Assembly: GCA_900315765.1 (NCBI GenBank)
Contig: ONAK01000007.1
Coordinates: 1-59,851, forward strand
DNA length: 59,851 bases
Direction of reading: 5' to 3'
From: an uncultured Prevotella sp.
GTDB lineage: Bacteria > Bacteroidota > Bacteroidia > Bacteroidales > Bacteroidaceae
How positions within the stretch are numbered: position 1 is the stretch's first letter; every line of letters begins with the position of its first letter. Below the pieces are notes generated by a model that worked only from the letters and a program-made list of their open reading frames with translations, did no database searches and was not told the DNA's origin. Positions 42,150 through 50,793 of this stretch are shown one piece after another. The position numbers and the translations under genes are program-made.

Positions 42150-42361
42150 ATCTTCTTTAGGTATTTAAGTGACTTCTCTGTACCAAAAAAGTATTGAAAC
42201 GTCTCGCCACCTTTGAATTCCAATTCCTTCACAAACTTATCCCAATCTATCAGACCGGCATCAATGCGTCGCATCTGCAGACCTATATTATCATCAGCGA
42301 TAGGACCATAGATAATGTCATAAGAATGTAATTGAACACGCGTTTTGTTATCGCGATTCAT
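42146..42361 (-). CDS. DUF3990-like protein, apparently truncated at the N-terminus
   Basis: The 71 residues (YDIIYGPIADDNIGLQMRRID, then FQYFFGTEKSLKYLKK) match the C-terminal half of DUF3990 proteins, which are normally about 150 residues and have an ADP-ribosyltransferase-like fold. The N-terminal half with the usual HGS and DFGxGFY motifs is missing, and the gene starts only eight bases after the DUF3791 stop. This is either a deletion remnant or a shortened form that keeps only the partner-binding part. If the family is indeed an ADP-ribosyltransferase, this copy should be inactive. Confidence 0.65.
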   Translation of the reverse strand: MNRDNKTRVQLHSYDIIYGPIADDNIGLQMRRIDAGLIDWDKFVKELEFKGGETFQYFFGTEKSLKYLKKI

Positions 42362-42369
42362 CTATAATA

Positions 42370-42594
42370 TCATGCCAGTGCTCCTCCATTTTTACGACAA
42401 AGTAATGCCAAATCATCCACAACGTCGTCAAATGACTGTGTGTGCTCAACATTGTAGAATTCATCCACGAAATCGATTCCCTTGAATCGATCCAGATATT
42501 TATACGCTTGCTGTGGATTAAGGGAGAACCTAGCAGCGAACTCGTTCACTACCGCAATAATATATGCTATTTTATCTTCAATTCTAACTTTCAT
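42370..42594 (-). CDS. DUF3791 protein, first gene of the minus-strand cassette
   Basis: The 74-residue helical protein has IIAVVNEFAARFSLNPQQAYKYLDRF followed by KGIDFVDEFYNVEHTQSF, and ends in GGALA; this is the DUF3791 pattern, a small helical partner typically encoded before DUF3990. The -7 box on the minus strand (TAAATTTG, 42619-42626) puts the transcript start near 42612, so the ATG at 42594 is preferred; the ATG at 42606 would leave almost no leader and the TTG at 42621 would lie inside the promoter. A role as antitoxin or adaptor is suspected from the gene order only. Confidence 0.75.
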   Translation of the reverse strand: MKVRIEDKIAYIIAVVNEFAARFSLNPQQAYKYLDRFKGIDFVDEFYNVEHTQSFDDVVDDLALLCRKNGGALA

Positions 42595-42702
42595 TCTAAT
42601 CTTCATTAATTCCTTTTGCAAATTTACAACTTTTATTCCATATAGAGCGAAAAACTACTCATAAAAATTCAAAAATAATAATTTGGTTCCATTTTTATAA
42701 TC

Positions 42703-42771
42703 TTCGCAAGCCTTGCGAAACAATATTTTTGTGTCAAATTGACTAATGATTAGAAAAAAGTTGTATCTTTG
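42703..42771 (+). promoter_or_regulatory. Island operator 3 with -7 box, upstream of the second YbjN-like gene
   Basis: TTCGCAAGCCTTGCGAA at 42703-42719 is a perfect 17-base palindrome. TATCTTTG follows at 42764-42771, 53 bases from the centre. The segment AAAAAGTTGTATCTTTGCA is shared with the promoter at 26821. Confidence 0.8.
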
Positions 42772-42803
42772 CAAACGTATGTAGTATAATAGATTATTAC
42801 GTT

Positions 42804-43436
42804 ATGGCAGCCAAATCACGAAAAGAAGAATGGGAGAGTGTTCTTCGTTTAAAGAGCAGATATGAACTCCAATATATCGTTGACCATCCAGAAGGCTACA
42901 CACCAGAATTCCTGAAGATGGCAAAAGAAAAGTTGGCAGAATTCGCTGATATGCCTGATAACGAGGCAATGAAAGTCGTGCTTAAAAAATGTCTTGAGGA
43001 AATAGGCTGCCCCTATAAAGAAAACGAGGATGGTGATCTTGAAATCTGGTTCCAAGGCACTCAATTTCTGCTAATTTTATCACCTGATAATCATTATATT
43101 GAGATAATGGACTATTGTTGGATTAAAGCAGATCTTGATGATACAGAAGAAGTGGATAGATTAAAGCAAGCTATAAATAAGGCCAATACTGATGGTGATA
43201 TAACTACTGTTTATTTCATTGACGAGAAATATAATGCTATGGGGGCATATTGCACAACCAACATTCTCTATCGCCCAATGATACTTGACATAAAAAAGTA
43301 TCTTCAAATCAGACTCAGCAACTTCTTCCTGGCTCATGATATTATACATGCAGAGATGGTGCTTCTAAAAGAGAGAGCCTCACAGCAAAAACAAACATTG
43401 ATAGATATGAGTCCAGACAAATTACCTGTCTGCTAA
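42804..43436 (+). CDS. YbjN-like domain protein, copy 2
   Basis: The 210-residue soluble protein has a helical N-terminus (RLKSRYELQYIVDHPEGYTPEF) and a C-terminal domain that lines up with the protein at 40628: LEEIGCPYKENEDGDLEIWFQG, IEIMDYCWIKADLDDTEEVDRLKQAINKAN, and the final helix YLQIRLSNFFLAHDIIHAEMVLLKE. The domain order is YbjN-like. It is the only gene between operators 3 and 4, so it is a single-gene unit of the island regulon. Confidence 0.65.
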   Translation: MAAKSRKEEWESVLRLKSRYELQYIVDHPEGYTPEFLKMAKEKLAEFADMPDNEAMKVVLKKCLEEIGCPYKENEDGDLEIWFQGTQFLLILSPDNHYIEIMDYCWIKADLDDTEEVDRLKQAINKANTDGDITTVYFIDEKYNAMGAYCTTNILYRPMILDIKKYLQIRLSNFFLAHDIIHAEMVLLKERASQQKQTLIDMSPDKLPVC

Positions 43437-43461
43437 TTTGTTCGTTTGTTCGTTTGTTCGC

Positions 43462-43529
43462 CACAAGCCTTGTGAATTACATATTTTTCTTTAAATATCT
43501 CCACAGTTTAGAAAAATATTGTATCTTTG
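43462..43529 (+). promoter_or_regulatory. Island operator 4 with -7 box, upstream of the DUF1848 operon
   Basis: CACAAGCCTTGTG at 43462-43474 is a perfect palindrome; TATCTTTG is at 43522-43529, 54 bases from the centre. A short TTTGTTCG tandem run (43438-43460) lies just upstream. The -7 box shows that the first gene starts at ATG 43560 rather than further upstream. Confidence 0.8.
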
Positions 43530-43559
43530 CAAAAACAATTAATTAATAAGTCTATTTAT

Positions 43560-44609
43560 ATGGCTAAGCAGTGGGATAAAGAGAATCTGCCAAGGGAAAA
43601 TGGTGAAATCGTTCAGATGCAAGTTCCTGAAATTATATCTGCAAGTAGGAGTACAGATATACCTGCCTTCTATGCAGATTGGTTTTTTCATCGTCTTAAG
43701 GTTGGTTATTCTGCTTGGACTAATCCTTTTAACGGAGTAAAAAGTTACGTGTCATACAAAAACACACGTTTTATTGTTTTCTGGTCTAAAAATCCTCACC
43801 CATTGCTAAAGCATCTTGATTATTTAAGAGAGAGAAATATAGGTTGTTATATTCAGTATTCTCTTAATGATTACGAAGACGAAAAACTAGAACTTAAAGT
43901 TCCCCCTATACAATTCCGTATAGATACATTCAAACAACTTGTAGACAAGTTAGGGGAGGGGCGTGTTATATGGCGTTTTGACCCACTTGTATTAACTGAC
44001 GATATTAATATAGATAAGTTATTGTCAAAAGTAGAGAGAATAGGTGACCAATTGAAAGGGTATACAGAGAAATTGGTTTTTAGTTATGCTGATATTCTTT
44101 CTTATAAAAAAGTAAAATTGAATCTTGAGAAAAACAATATTCCTTATCATGAATGGTCTGAACAGCAAATGAAAGAATTTGCAGAACGTCTTTCCAATTT
44201 AAATAAAAAATGGGGATATGAACTTGCTACTTGTGGTGAGAGGATTGATTTGACAGGTTATGGCATACATCCCAACCATTGTATAGATTATGATCTTATA
44301 GTTAGATTTGCTCATGAAGATAAAGAATTGATGGATTTTATTGGGGCTACTATCAAAAAGAGAACATTCAATTTATTTAATGAGCCTGAACCAATACCTG
44401 CTAGTGCAATACTGCTGCCTAATGATAGATATGTAATAAAAGATAGTGGACAGCGCGAGTTCTGTGGATGTATGAGGAGCAAGGATATTGGTGAATACAA
44501 TACCTGTGCCCATCTCTGTGAATATTGTTATGCCAATGCTAATAAAGCGATTGCTATTGCAAACTATAATAAACATAATATCGACCCCTTTAATGAAAGT
44601 ATAACATGA
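43560..44609 (+). CDS. DUF1848 protein, probable Fe-S enzyme
   Basis: The 349-residue protein matches DUF1848: PEIISASRSTDIPAFYADWF near the start, FIVFWSKNPHPLL, RVIWRFDPLVL, and a Cys-rich C-terminus (FCGCMRSKDIG, TCAHLCEYCYAN, about residues 300-325), where CxC, C and CxxC pairs could hold an iron-sulfur cluster. The fold is thought to be related to radical-SAM TIM barrels such as spore photoproduct lyase, although it lacks the usual N-terminal CxxxCxxC. Its stop overlaps the start of a methyltransferase-helicase gene by four bases (ATGA). A joint role in nucleic-acid modification or repair is plausible and unproven. Confidence 0.82.
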   Translation: MAKQWDKENLPRENGEIVQMQVPEIISASRSTDIPAFYADWFFHRLKVGYSAWTNPFNGVKSYVSYKNTRFIVFWSKNPHPLLKHLDYLRERNIGCYIQYSLNDYEDEKLELKVPPIQFRIDTFKQLVDKLGEGRVIWRFDPLVLTDDINIDKLLSKVERIGDQLKGYTEKLVFSYADILSYKKVKLNLEKNNIPYHEWSEQQMKEFAERLSNLNKKWGYELATCGERIDLTGYGIHPNHCIDYDLIVRFAHEDKELMDFIGATIKKRTFNLFNEPEPIPASAILLPNDRYVIKDSGQREFCGCMRSKDIGEYNTCAHLCEYCYANANKAIAIANYNKHNIDPFNESIT

Positions 44610-47185
44610 TCGATATAGAAAAAATCGTAAAGCAATGCTATAACAAGTTACCAGCTAACTTGAAGAGCTGCCCTTGGGTTGCTACTGACCATGGACGCCT
44701 TGTGCCTCAAACAGAAGAGCAATTAGATGCATATCTGGCTGCATATGGAGAAATGCACATAGTGAAATGCAAGGCTGCTCTCCAGAATTTCCCTTGCACA
44801 AAAACAACAGATGATTTCAATCATCATAACTACGAGATTTTTGATTGGGGGTGTGGGCAGGGTATAGCCACCCTAACACTACTTGAATTTTTTCGGGAAA
44901 GAGGACTTTTAGGAAGGCTTAATGCAATAACGTTGATAGAGCCTTCAACTGTTGCACTCAATAGGGCGCAAAGATGGGTGCAGCAGAATGTTGGGCCAGC
45001 AATTCGCGTAAAAGCCGTAAACAGTGGAATACCTCAAGACGAGGATGCTGTTCTTAACGATGTATCATGCAACTCTCAGATAAGCATAAATATGTTTTCC
45101 AATATTTTGGATATAAGAAGTCTGAGCCTTTCATGGCTTGCGAAGAAAACAGCATCTCTCGCGTCTCTAAATTATATGATATGTGTTGGTCCAAAATTCT
45201 CAGGAAATACGCGTATTAAGGATTTTTGTGGTTATTTTGCCCCTTCTTCATATTTCTCAAATATAGAGTCATACTGTTATGCTTATACTTCCGATACCCA
45301 TCATCCTTTCAGTTGTGAGACGAAATGCTTCGTTCATTTAAGAGACTCTCATCTTATTGACAATTATTCAGAATGCGCATCCTCACAGGAACTGACAGAT
45401 GATTATGACTATGCCATAGAATGCTTAAGCGGTACAGTTAATAAAAAAACACTTGATTTTTATCACAAATTGAGAAACGAGTGTAGCAATGCATATACCA
45501 TATTCTTAAGACCTTCGATTGGAGTTGATACCCCAGACGTCGTTTTAGCAAGCATAAGTCATGGTATAATAATCATCAATGTATGTAATGACCTTTCAGA
45601 ATTTGAATCAGAATACAAGCGTGTTGAAAACATAAAAAGTTACATTTTTAATACTCATCTAAAATCCATTAAGATAGATTCTATCTTAAACAGGAGTGTA
45701 TATGGCTGTGTGAAAACGGCTCTATATTTTCCTAATTCAACATTGTTTGAGGTGGAAGCAGAAGTCGAAAGAGCTAATAATGAACTGAGGAAGAATTCAA
45801 ATAACAAACCAGATAAGGATTTCTTTGCACACCTCATCCGTTTATATGAGTCGGATAATTTTGGTGATATACTCAATAAAATCTATACTCGCAGTTTTAG
45901 ATTTGAGTATTATGATGAACTTGTTAAAATCATTGTTGGTCATTGGCATTCATACAAAGATGGTGATACAAACTTCCGTTTAACCAATAGACAGAAGGAA
46001 ATTGTAAGAAGTGAAAATGATCGTCTGCGTGTAAAAGGCGTAGCAGGATGTGGCAAGACGCAAGTAGTTGCAAACAGAGCTGTCGAAAAACATCTTCAAA
46101 CTGGAGATCGTGTGCTTATACTTACATTTAATATATCCCTGATACAATATGTCAGATTGCGAATTAGCCAGGTACCTGCTGATTTTTCAACAGCTAAATT
46201 TGAGATAACAAATTACCATCAGTTCTTTTTGTCAATGGCAAACAGATACTCGGGCAAAAGAATCTCTTTAGCCGATTTTGATGACCCGGATTTTTTTTCT
46301 CCATATAGCGATAAAACAAAAAGATATAAAACAATTCTTATTGACGAGGTTCAAGACTTCAAAACAAGTTGGTTACATTCAATAATATATTATTTTCTTG
46401 ACTCAAATGGTACATTATCTGTGTTTGGCGACGGAGAGCAGAATATCTATAATCGAGAAATGGAGATAGAAACGAGGATGCCCGTTGTCCCAACTTCTAG
46501 TGGCCGTTGGAACGAGATGAACGAGCGCGTCTCTATGAGAATAATAAATCCTGAAATAGCCAAACTTTCATATTTGTTTGCAAAGAATTTCGTTGACAGT
46601 TCTGTCGAGATGATAAAAGCTCCAAACGAGCTTGTTTTCGAAACTTACTGGATAAAATACTGGAACGTTGGTCTTGATAAAGATGCTATGGCATTGTGTC
46701 AGAATGTAAAGTGGATTCTACAAAAATATAATATAAGTCCGAGAAATACTGTTATTCTGTCCGAATCTATCAATATACTGCGCGATATCGAAAAGTACTA
46801 TACAGATGAGCAAAATCAATGTATGACTAACTTTGAGACTGCTGATCAATACGAGGAGCTTCGCAATTCTCAGAAAAGTCCAACACTTTTTAAAGATGAC
46901 TTGGATGATATTAGAAAAGCAGCAAAAACGCATTTTACCACAGACTGTGATAATCTCAAATTATCAACGATCCACAGCTTTAAAGGTTGGGAGTCGGAAT
47001 CTGTTATTTTGCTGCTTCAGCCAGAGATGCAAGAGAATTCGACTTATGAAGGATATTATATTCAAGAACGAGAGAATACCCCGGCACTTATATATACAGC
47101 ACTGACTCGTGCTAAGTGTAACCTTTTTATTATTAACTTAGGCAACACCAAATATCATCATTTTTTTGAATCAAATATACAATAG
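44606..47185 (+). CDS. Fusion of a SAM methyltransferase-like domain and an SF1 (UvrD-like) helicase
   Basis: The 859-residue protein begins with a class I methyltransferase-like part: IFDWGCGQGIATLTLLE (DWGCGQG at 80-86), ITLIEPSTVALNRAQRW and INMFSNILDI. The middle (residues 230-450) is unassigned. The C-terminal half is a helicase: FRLTNRQKEIV (Q-motif like), GVAGCGKT (478-485), ILIDEVQDF (DEVQD near 580), VFGDGEQNIYN, STIHSFKGWESESVILL near 787 and YTALTRAKCNLFII near 830. This domain union is unusual. The gene overlaps DUF1848 by four bases and precedes a TerB-like gene by six, so the three probably form one complex or pathway, perhaps anti-phage. Confidence 0.8.
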   Translation: MIDIEKIVKQCYNKLPANLKSCPWVATDHGRLVPQTEEQLDAYLAAYGEMHIVKCKAALQNFPCTKTTDDFNHHNYEIFDWGCGQGIATLTLLEFFRERGLLGRLNAITLIEPSTVALNRAQRWVQQNVGPAIRVKAVNSGIPQDEDAVLNDVSCNSQISINMFSNILDIRSLSLSWLAKKTASLASLNYMICVGPKFSGNTRIKDFCGYFAPSSYFSNIESYCYAYTSDTHHPFSCETKCFVHLRDSHLIDNYSECASSQELTDDYDYAIECLSGTVNKKTLDFYHKLRNECSNAYTIFLRPSIGVDTPDVVLASISHGIIIINVCNDLSEFESEYKRVENIKSYIFNTHLKSIKIDSILNRSVYGCVKTALYFPNSTLFEVEAEVERANNELRKNSNNKPDKDFFAHLIRLYESDNFGDILNKIYTRSFRFEYYDELVKIIVGHWHSYKDGDTNFRLTNRQKEIVRSENDRLRVKGVAGCGKTQVVANRAVEKHLQTGDRVLILTFNISLIQYVRLRISQVPADFSTAKFEITNYHQFFLSMANRYSGKRISLADFDDPDFFSPYSDKTKRYKTILIDEVQDFKTSWLHSIIYYFLDSNGTLSVFGDGEQNIYNREMEIETRMPVVPTSSGRWNEMNERVSMRIINPEIAKLSYLFAKNFVDSSVEMIKAPNELVFETYWIKYWNVGLDKDAMALCQNVKWILQKYNISPRNTVILSESINILRDIEKYYTDEQNQCMTNFETADQYEELRNSQKSPTLFKDDLDDIRKAAKTHFTTDCDNLKLSTIHSFKGWESESVILLLQPEMQENSTYEGYYIQERENTPALIYTALTRAKCNLFIINLGNTKYHHFFESNIQ

Positions 47186-47191
47186 ACAAAT

Positions 47192-47503
47192 ATGGTAAAC
47201 TTAACTCTTTCGGAAAAAAGGATTATTTTCAGAATTCTAAATCTTATAATGAAAGCAGATTTCATAATTAATCCAGCTGAGGTGGAATATATGGATAAGA
47301 TATTTGACTCATTTCAGTTGGAACTTAGTGAATTTGACCATATGGAGGATGTTGAGTTAGAAGAACTCATAACAGGATTCTCCTTTTTCTCCACTGAAAC
47401 AAAAGAATATGCAAAAAAGTTATTTATGGAAATGGCAGAATGTGATGGATATGTAGACCCACGGGAAATGGAATTGATTCAGACTATAATTGGAATATGT
47501 TAA
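47192..47503 (+). CDS. Stand-alone TerB-like protein (copy 3)
   Basis: The 103-residue helical protein has the two-half TerB pattern: IIFRILNLIMKADFIINPAEVEYMDKIFD and LFMEMAECDGYVDPREMELIQTIIG, each with an acidic loop (KADFIINPAE and ECDGYVDPRE). It is six bases after the methyltransferase-helicase gene. Each of the island's nucleic-acid-related operons thus ends or continues with a TerB-like protein (27671, 34068, 47192), which suggests that TerB acts as a common adaptor. Confidence 0.72.
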   Translation: MVNLTLSEKRIIFRILNLIMKADFIINPAEVEYMDKIFDSFQLELSEFDHMEDVELEELITGFSFFSTETKEYAKKLFMEMAECDGYVDPREMELIQTIIGIC

Positions 47504-47575
47504 TAGATAACTAATGTAAATAGAGAAGTGTTCTATAGTTGGCCCTTTTAGCGAGACAACCAAAATGGATTAAAT

Positions 47576-49021
47576 ATGGAAACTTGGAAGATCGTATTAA
47601 TTTGCTATTGCGCAATTTGCTATTTTTTTGCTATTTTGTCTTTTATCAATGAGTATACAGAAAGAAGAAAGTATGGTACTCAAAGACAGATAGAATTGAG
47701 TATGTATATGGCCTGTATATTTGCTCCTATTACTATCATTTTGTTATTATCTGATGCACTTTTTGGTGATTATATAAGAAAAGCGAAGGAAATATATGAA
47801 CATGGTGGAGTTAAGAAATATAGAGAGTGGAAAAAGCTAGAGGAACAGAAAAGGCAGGAAGAACAGGAAAGACTTGAGGAAGAAAGAATTGAATCAGAAA
47901 GGATAAAAGCAGCTTTTTTAGCTGGAGAGATACAACGTAATGAATTGCCCAGACTTGATGGGGTTAATGAGTTCGAATTTGAAGAAGATATGGGCCTCTC
48001 TGTTGATTATGATGCAGAAGTTCGCGAAATTGTGTATGTTGAAAATGAGTATTGTCAATCACTTAACGATTTCTTTATCAGAAATAAAGACCTTCGTCTT
48101 TTTCACATGTACAAGTTTGTGTATCTACCTAACTTCAGTAAAGAATTGAGTGATGGAGAACTCATTAGGTATATGTCACCAGATTTACCTGAAGATAAAA
48201 GGTTGGACATTAACATGGACTCTTCTTATCCTTTACGTTTTTTGTGGTATCCTGAGAATGCAAAAAACATTAAGCACGGAATGATGTTTTTTAAGGGCGA
48301 CTGTGATAATCATGGAGCAAAATATACCAAAGGCCATTATTTCCATCTGAATGAAGGAAGCGACGAGGAGATTATAGCCCAACTCGATAAGATTGTAAGA
48401 GAAGTACATTCTCATTATTGTCATGCTGCATTATATAGTACAGTAAGCAAAAAAGAAATAGAAGAAGGTAGTTCTGACGACTATGCTGATGAAATGTTTA
48501 GTTGGGTGAATCAGGACCCTGAAGTCGCACTTATCGTAAAGGAAATACGAGACAAGGTTAACGCATTGAGAGAGCGTGGTATGGCAGAGAAATTAATTCG
48601 AAAGATTATACAAATCGAGCCTAAACTAAGCCGTCTTGTTATTACTAAGGATATGCGTATAATTCTTCCAGAATACAACAATATGGAGATTACAATGGAA
48701 CCTATCAATAAGGCTGTATTCTTCTTGTTCTTGCGACATCCAGAGGGAATCATTTTCAAACATCTCCCTGATTATAGGAAAGAATTGGCAGAGATTTATC
48801 AGATGATAAAACCATTGGGATTTAATGACAGAGCAATTAGAAGTATCGAAGATGTTACGAATCCATGCCTGAATTCTATAAATGAAAAGTGTGCTCGAAT
48901 TAGAGGTGCATTTATCTCACAGTTTGATGAGAGTATTGCTAAGCATTATTATATAAATGGATGGCGTGGTGAAGCAAAGAAAATCGATCTCCCTCGCGAC
49001 CTTGTAATCTGGGAAGAATAA
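47576..49021 (+). CDS. Membrane protein with island-specific C-terminal domain (copy 2)
   Basis: The 481-residue protein has two N-terminal membrane helices (IVLICYCAICYFFAILSFI; YMACIFAPITIILLLSDALF), a charged coiled coil (about residues 80-120, KLEEQKRQEEQERLEEERIE), an unassigned middle region (residues 140-300) and the same C-terminal domain as at 36909 (LSRLVITKDMRIILPEYNN, KAVFFLFLRHPEGIIFK, SINEKCARIRGAF, LPRDLVIWEE). The last 160 residues are very alike, while the N-termini differ. The non-coding DNA after the stop also matches that after 38324. It lies 72 bases after the TerB-like gene without a visible promoter of its own. Confidence 0.6.
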   Translation: METWKIVLICYCAICYFFAILSFINEYTERRKYGTQRQIELSMYMACIFAPITIILLLSDALFGDYIRKAKEIYEHGGVKKYREWKKLEEQKRQEEQERLEEERIESERIKAAFLAGEIQRNELPRLDGVNEFEFEEDMGLSVDYDAEVREIVYVENEYCQSLNDFFIRNKDLRLFHMYKFVYLPNFSKELSDGELIRYMSPDLPEDKRLDINMDSSYPLRFLWYPENAKNIKHGMMFFKGDCDNHGAKYTKGHYFHLNEGSDEEIIAQLDKIVREVHSHYCHAALYSTVSKKEIEEGSSDDYADEMFSWVNQDPEVALIVKEIRDKVNALRERGMAEKLIRKIIQIEPKLSRLVITKDMRIILPEYNNMEITMEPINKAVFFLFLRHPEGIIFKHLPDYRKELAEIYQMIKPLGFNDRAIRSIEDVTNPCLNSINEKCARIRGAFISQFDESIAKHYYINGWRGEAKKIDLPRDLVIWEE

Positions 49022-49032
49022 AATCACATTTT

Positions 49033-49088
49033 CACAAGCCTTGTGGAGTGAAATAGTTTGGTTGCAAAGAGGTAAAATCCTAACTTTG
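49033..49088 (+). promoter_or_regulatory. Island operator 5 with -7 box, upstream of the leucine-rich repeat gene
   Basis: CACAAGCCTTGTG at 49033-49045 is a perfect palindrome; TAACTTTG is at 49081-49088, 42 bases from its centre. The segment GTTTGGTTGCAAAGAGG and its surroundings repeat the operator-2 region at 38336-38391 almost unchanged. Confidence 0.8.
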
Positions 49089-49122
49089 CAACCAAGTTTT
49101 ATTTTTTCGCATTAAAAGTTAT

Positions 49123-50271
49123 ATGACATTGTTTTATATTTTAATAGGTATTGTGATTGTTCACGCATTGTTCCTTCTTTATCCCGTATATAGGGATGAA
49201 GCTATGGATATTTATACTTGGACTCCATGGACAGAGGAGAAATATGCGTTGTTTAGAAAAATGACTGTTAATAACAAACAGGTACGGATTCGACTTCTTA
49301 TAAATTGGATTCTTTGGCCATTTCTCATTTTATATATACTGGTAATGCCAATAGTGTTTTTATACAAACTACCAGGCATATTAAAGGAATATGATGGAGA
49401 AGTAATCTATAGTAAGGATGGAAAAACACTATTAAAAGTTGCAGATAACTGTAGGAGAGTAAAAGTGAGGAGTGGTGTTGAAGTTATTGCAAAAGAAGCA
49501 TTTGATAGCACAAGGGTTACTCACATCACCCTACCAGATACAATCAAGTTGTTAGAACCCAACGCCCTCCTAAGAGCGCACTATTTGGAGAGTATTAATC
49601 TTCCCGATTCGATTACTAAGATAGATAGAGCTGCTTTTCATTTTTGTGGAGGATTTGGTAAAGGATTAAAAAAGATTGTACTTCCTAAGCATCTACACTA
49701 CCTTGGGGAGAATGCTTTTTATGGCTGTGAAAAGCTTGAAAAGTTGACTATACGTGGAGATTTTATGTGGAAAGTGTCTTGGTTGGAAAATAATCCTTTC
49801 TATTATACAAAAAACTTAGCCTTTATTAAGAATACGAATCCGAACTTCAAGGTTGAAAATGGAATGCTGATGAGTGCTGACGGAAAGATACTATTTAGGT
49901 GTGTCAATGAAGGTAAGAGAGTTGTTGTAAAAGAAGGTGTTGAAACTATTGCACAAGGAGCTTTCTGCGGAAAAAATCTAATGGAAGAGATAATTCTACC
50001 AGTGTCATTGAGAATAATATGCAAAGATGCGTTTAGAGGATGCCATAGCATCGATAATGTCGTACTTCCAGAAGGAGTAGAATCTATTGGCGTTGAATCT
50101 TTTAGTTTTTGCTGGAATCTAAAATCAATGACTTTGCCGTCAACACTTAGAGATATCGCATATAGTGCATTCGAAAATAGCGACCATCTCCAAAACTTTG
50201 TTTTCCCGAAAGGAATGGAGGATGTATTCAAAAAAATGATCAATGAATCGAAATACGGTTTGTCCATATAG
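49123..50271 (+). CDS. BspA-like leucine-rich repeat protein with membrane anchor
   Basis: The 382-residue protein has two membrane helices near the N-terminus (FYILIGIVIVHALFLLYPVY; INWILWPFLILYILVMPIVFLY) and then LRR_5/BspA-type repeats from about residue 120: VEVIAKEAFDSTRVTHITLPDTI, ESINLPDSITKIDRAAF, ILPVSLRIICKDAF and MTLPSTLRDIAYSAF. Such repeats usually bind protein or glycan at the cell surface; here they follow membrane helices rather than a signal peptide, so the side of the membrane is unclear. It is the first gene behind operator 5, with the second MTDYEYIL gene 29 bases on. Confidence 0.8.
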   Translation: MTLFYILIGIVIVHALFLLYPVYRDEAMDIYTWTPWTEEKYALFRKMTVNNKQVRIRLLINWILWPFLILYILVMPIVFLYKLPGILKEYDGEVIYSKDGKTLLKVADNCRRVKVRSGVEVIAKEAFDSTRVTHITLPDTIKLLEPNALLRAHYLESINLPDSITKIDRAAFHFCGGFGKGLKKIVLPKHLHYLGENAFYGCEKLEKLTIRGDFMWKVSWLENNPFYYTKNLAFIKNTNPNFKVENGMLMSADGKILFRCVNEGKRVVVKEGVETIAQGAFCGKNLMEEIILPVSLRIICKDAFRGCHSIDNVVLPEGVESIGVESFSFCWNLKSMTLPSTLRDIAYSAFENSDHLQNFVFPKGMEDVFKKMINESKYGLSI

Positions 50272-50300
50272 AACAAGAAATATAACTTTATTATTATATT

Positions 50301-50729
50301 ATGACAGACTATGAATATATATTACAGGACGCCAAACTGTTCTATTACAAGGGATGGGAGGCAGGAGAGTTGCGGAAGTGTATTGACATGCTGCCAAATC
50401 TTTCCCATGAGGAATTGGTGAAATTATATACCAACAGATGGGTTAACGGCTCAAAATTGAAAGAGGAGATATTCAATATCCTGTATATGGACAGGCTAGG
50501 AGAGCGTGAAGAGCGTATCAAGGAAATGTCGACTAATGAGCTGATTAATGAGTTTGAGGAGAGACGCACTGGAAATATCGCGCTTATCCGACAAGAATTG
50601 AGATACAGGTATAAAGAAGATTTTGGTGATGACAGAATAAAAATAGCTGCTGTATTCAGGCGAGCTACAAAAGGTGACCAGAAGTGGATAGAATTACAAA
50701 TGAGGAGAAAGATTTTCGGCTGGAGATAA
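50301..50729 (+). CDS. 'MTDYEYIL' family protein, copy 2, unknown function
   Basis: The 142-residue protein starts MTDYEYILQDAKLFYYKGW and shares LRKCIDMLPNLSHEEL and IFNILYMDRLGEREERIKEM with the protein at 38416. It is soluble and helical and has no recognised domain. Here it follows a leucine-rich repeat gene rather than preceding dnaB, so the family is not tied to one partner. Both copies stand downstream of a C-terminal-domain gene and a matching operator, which suggests that a segment was duplicated and its inside replaced. Confidence 0.6.
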   Translation: MTDYEYILQDAKLFYYKGWEAGELRKCIDMLPNLSHEELVKLYTNRWVNGSKLKEEIFNILYMDRLGEREERIKEMSTNELINEFEERRTGNIALIRQELRYRYKEDFGDDRIKIAAVFRRATKGDQKWIELQMRRKIFGWR

Positions 50730-50793
50730 AAATGTTCTATTGGTAGGTGATTATTAAAACAGAAGATAGTAGTATTATGGGAATTATTTCGTA

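Noticed and set aside
43438-43460. TTTGTTCG tandem run as an iteron or CRISPR
   Set aside because: Only about three units of eight bases, without spacing or associated replication gene.
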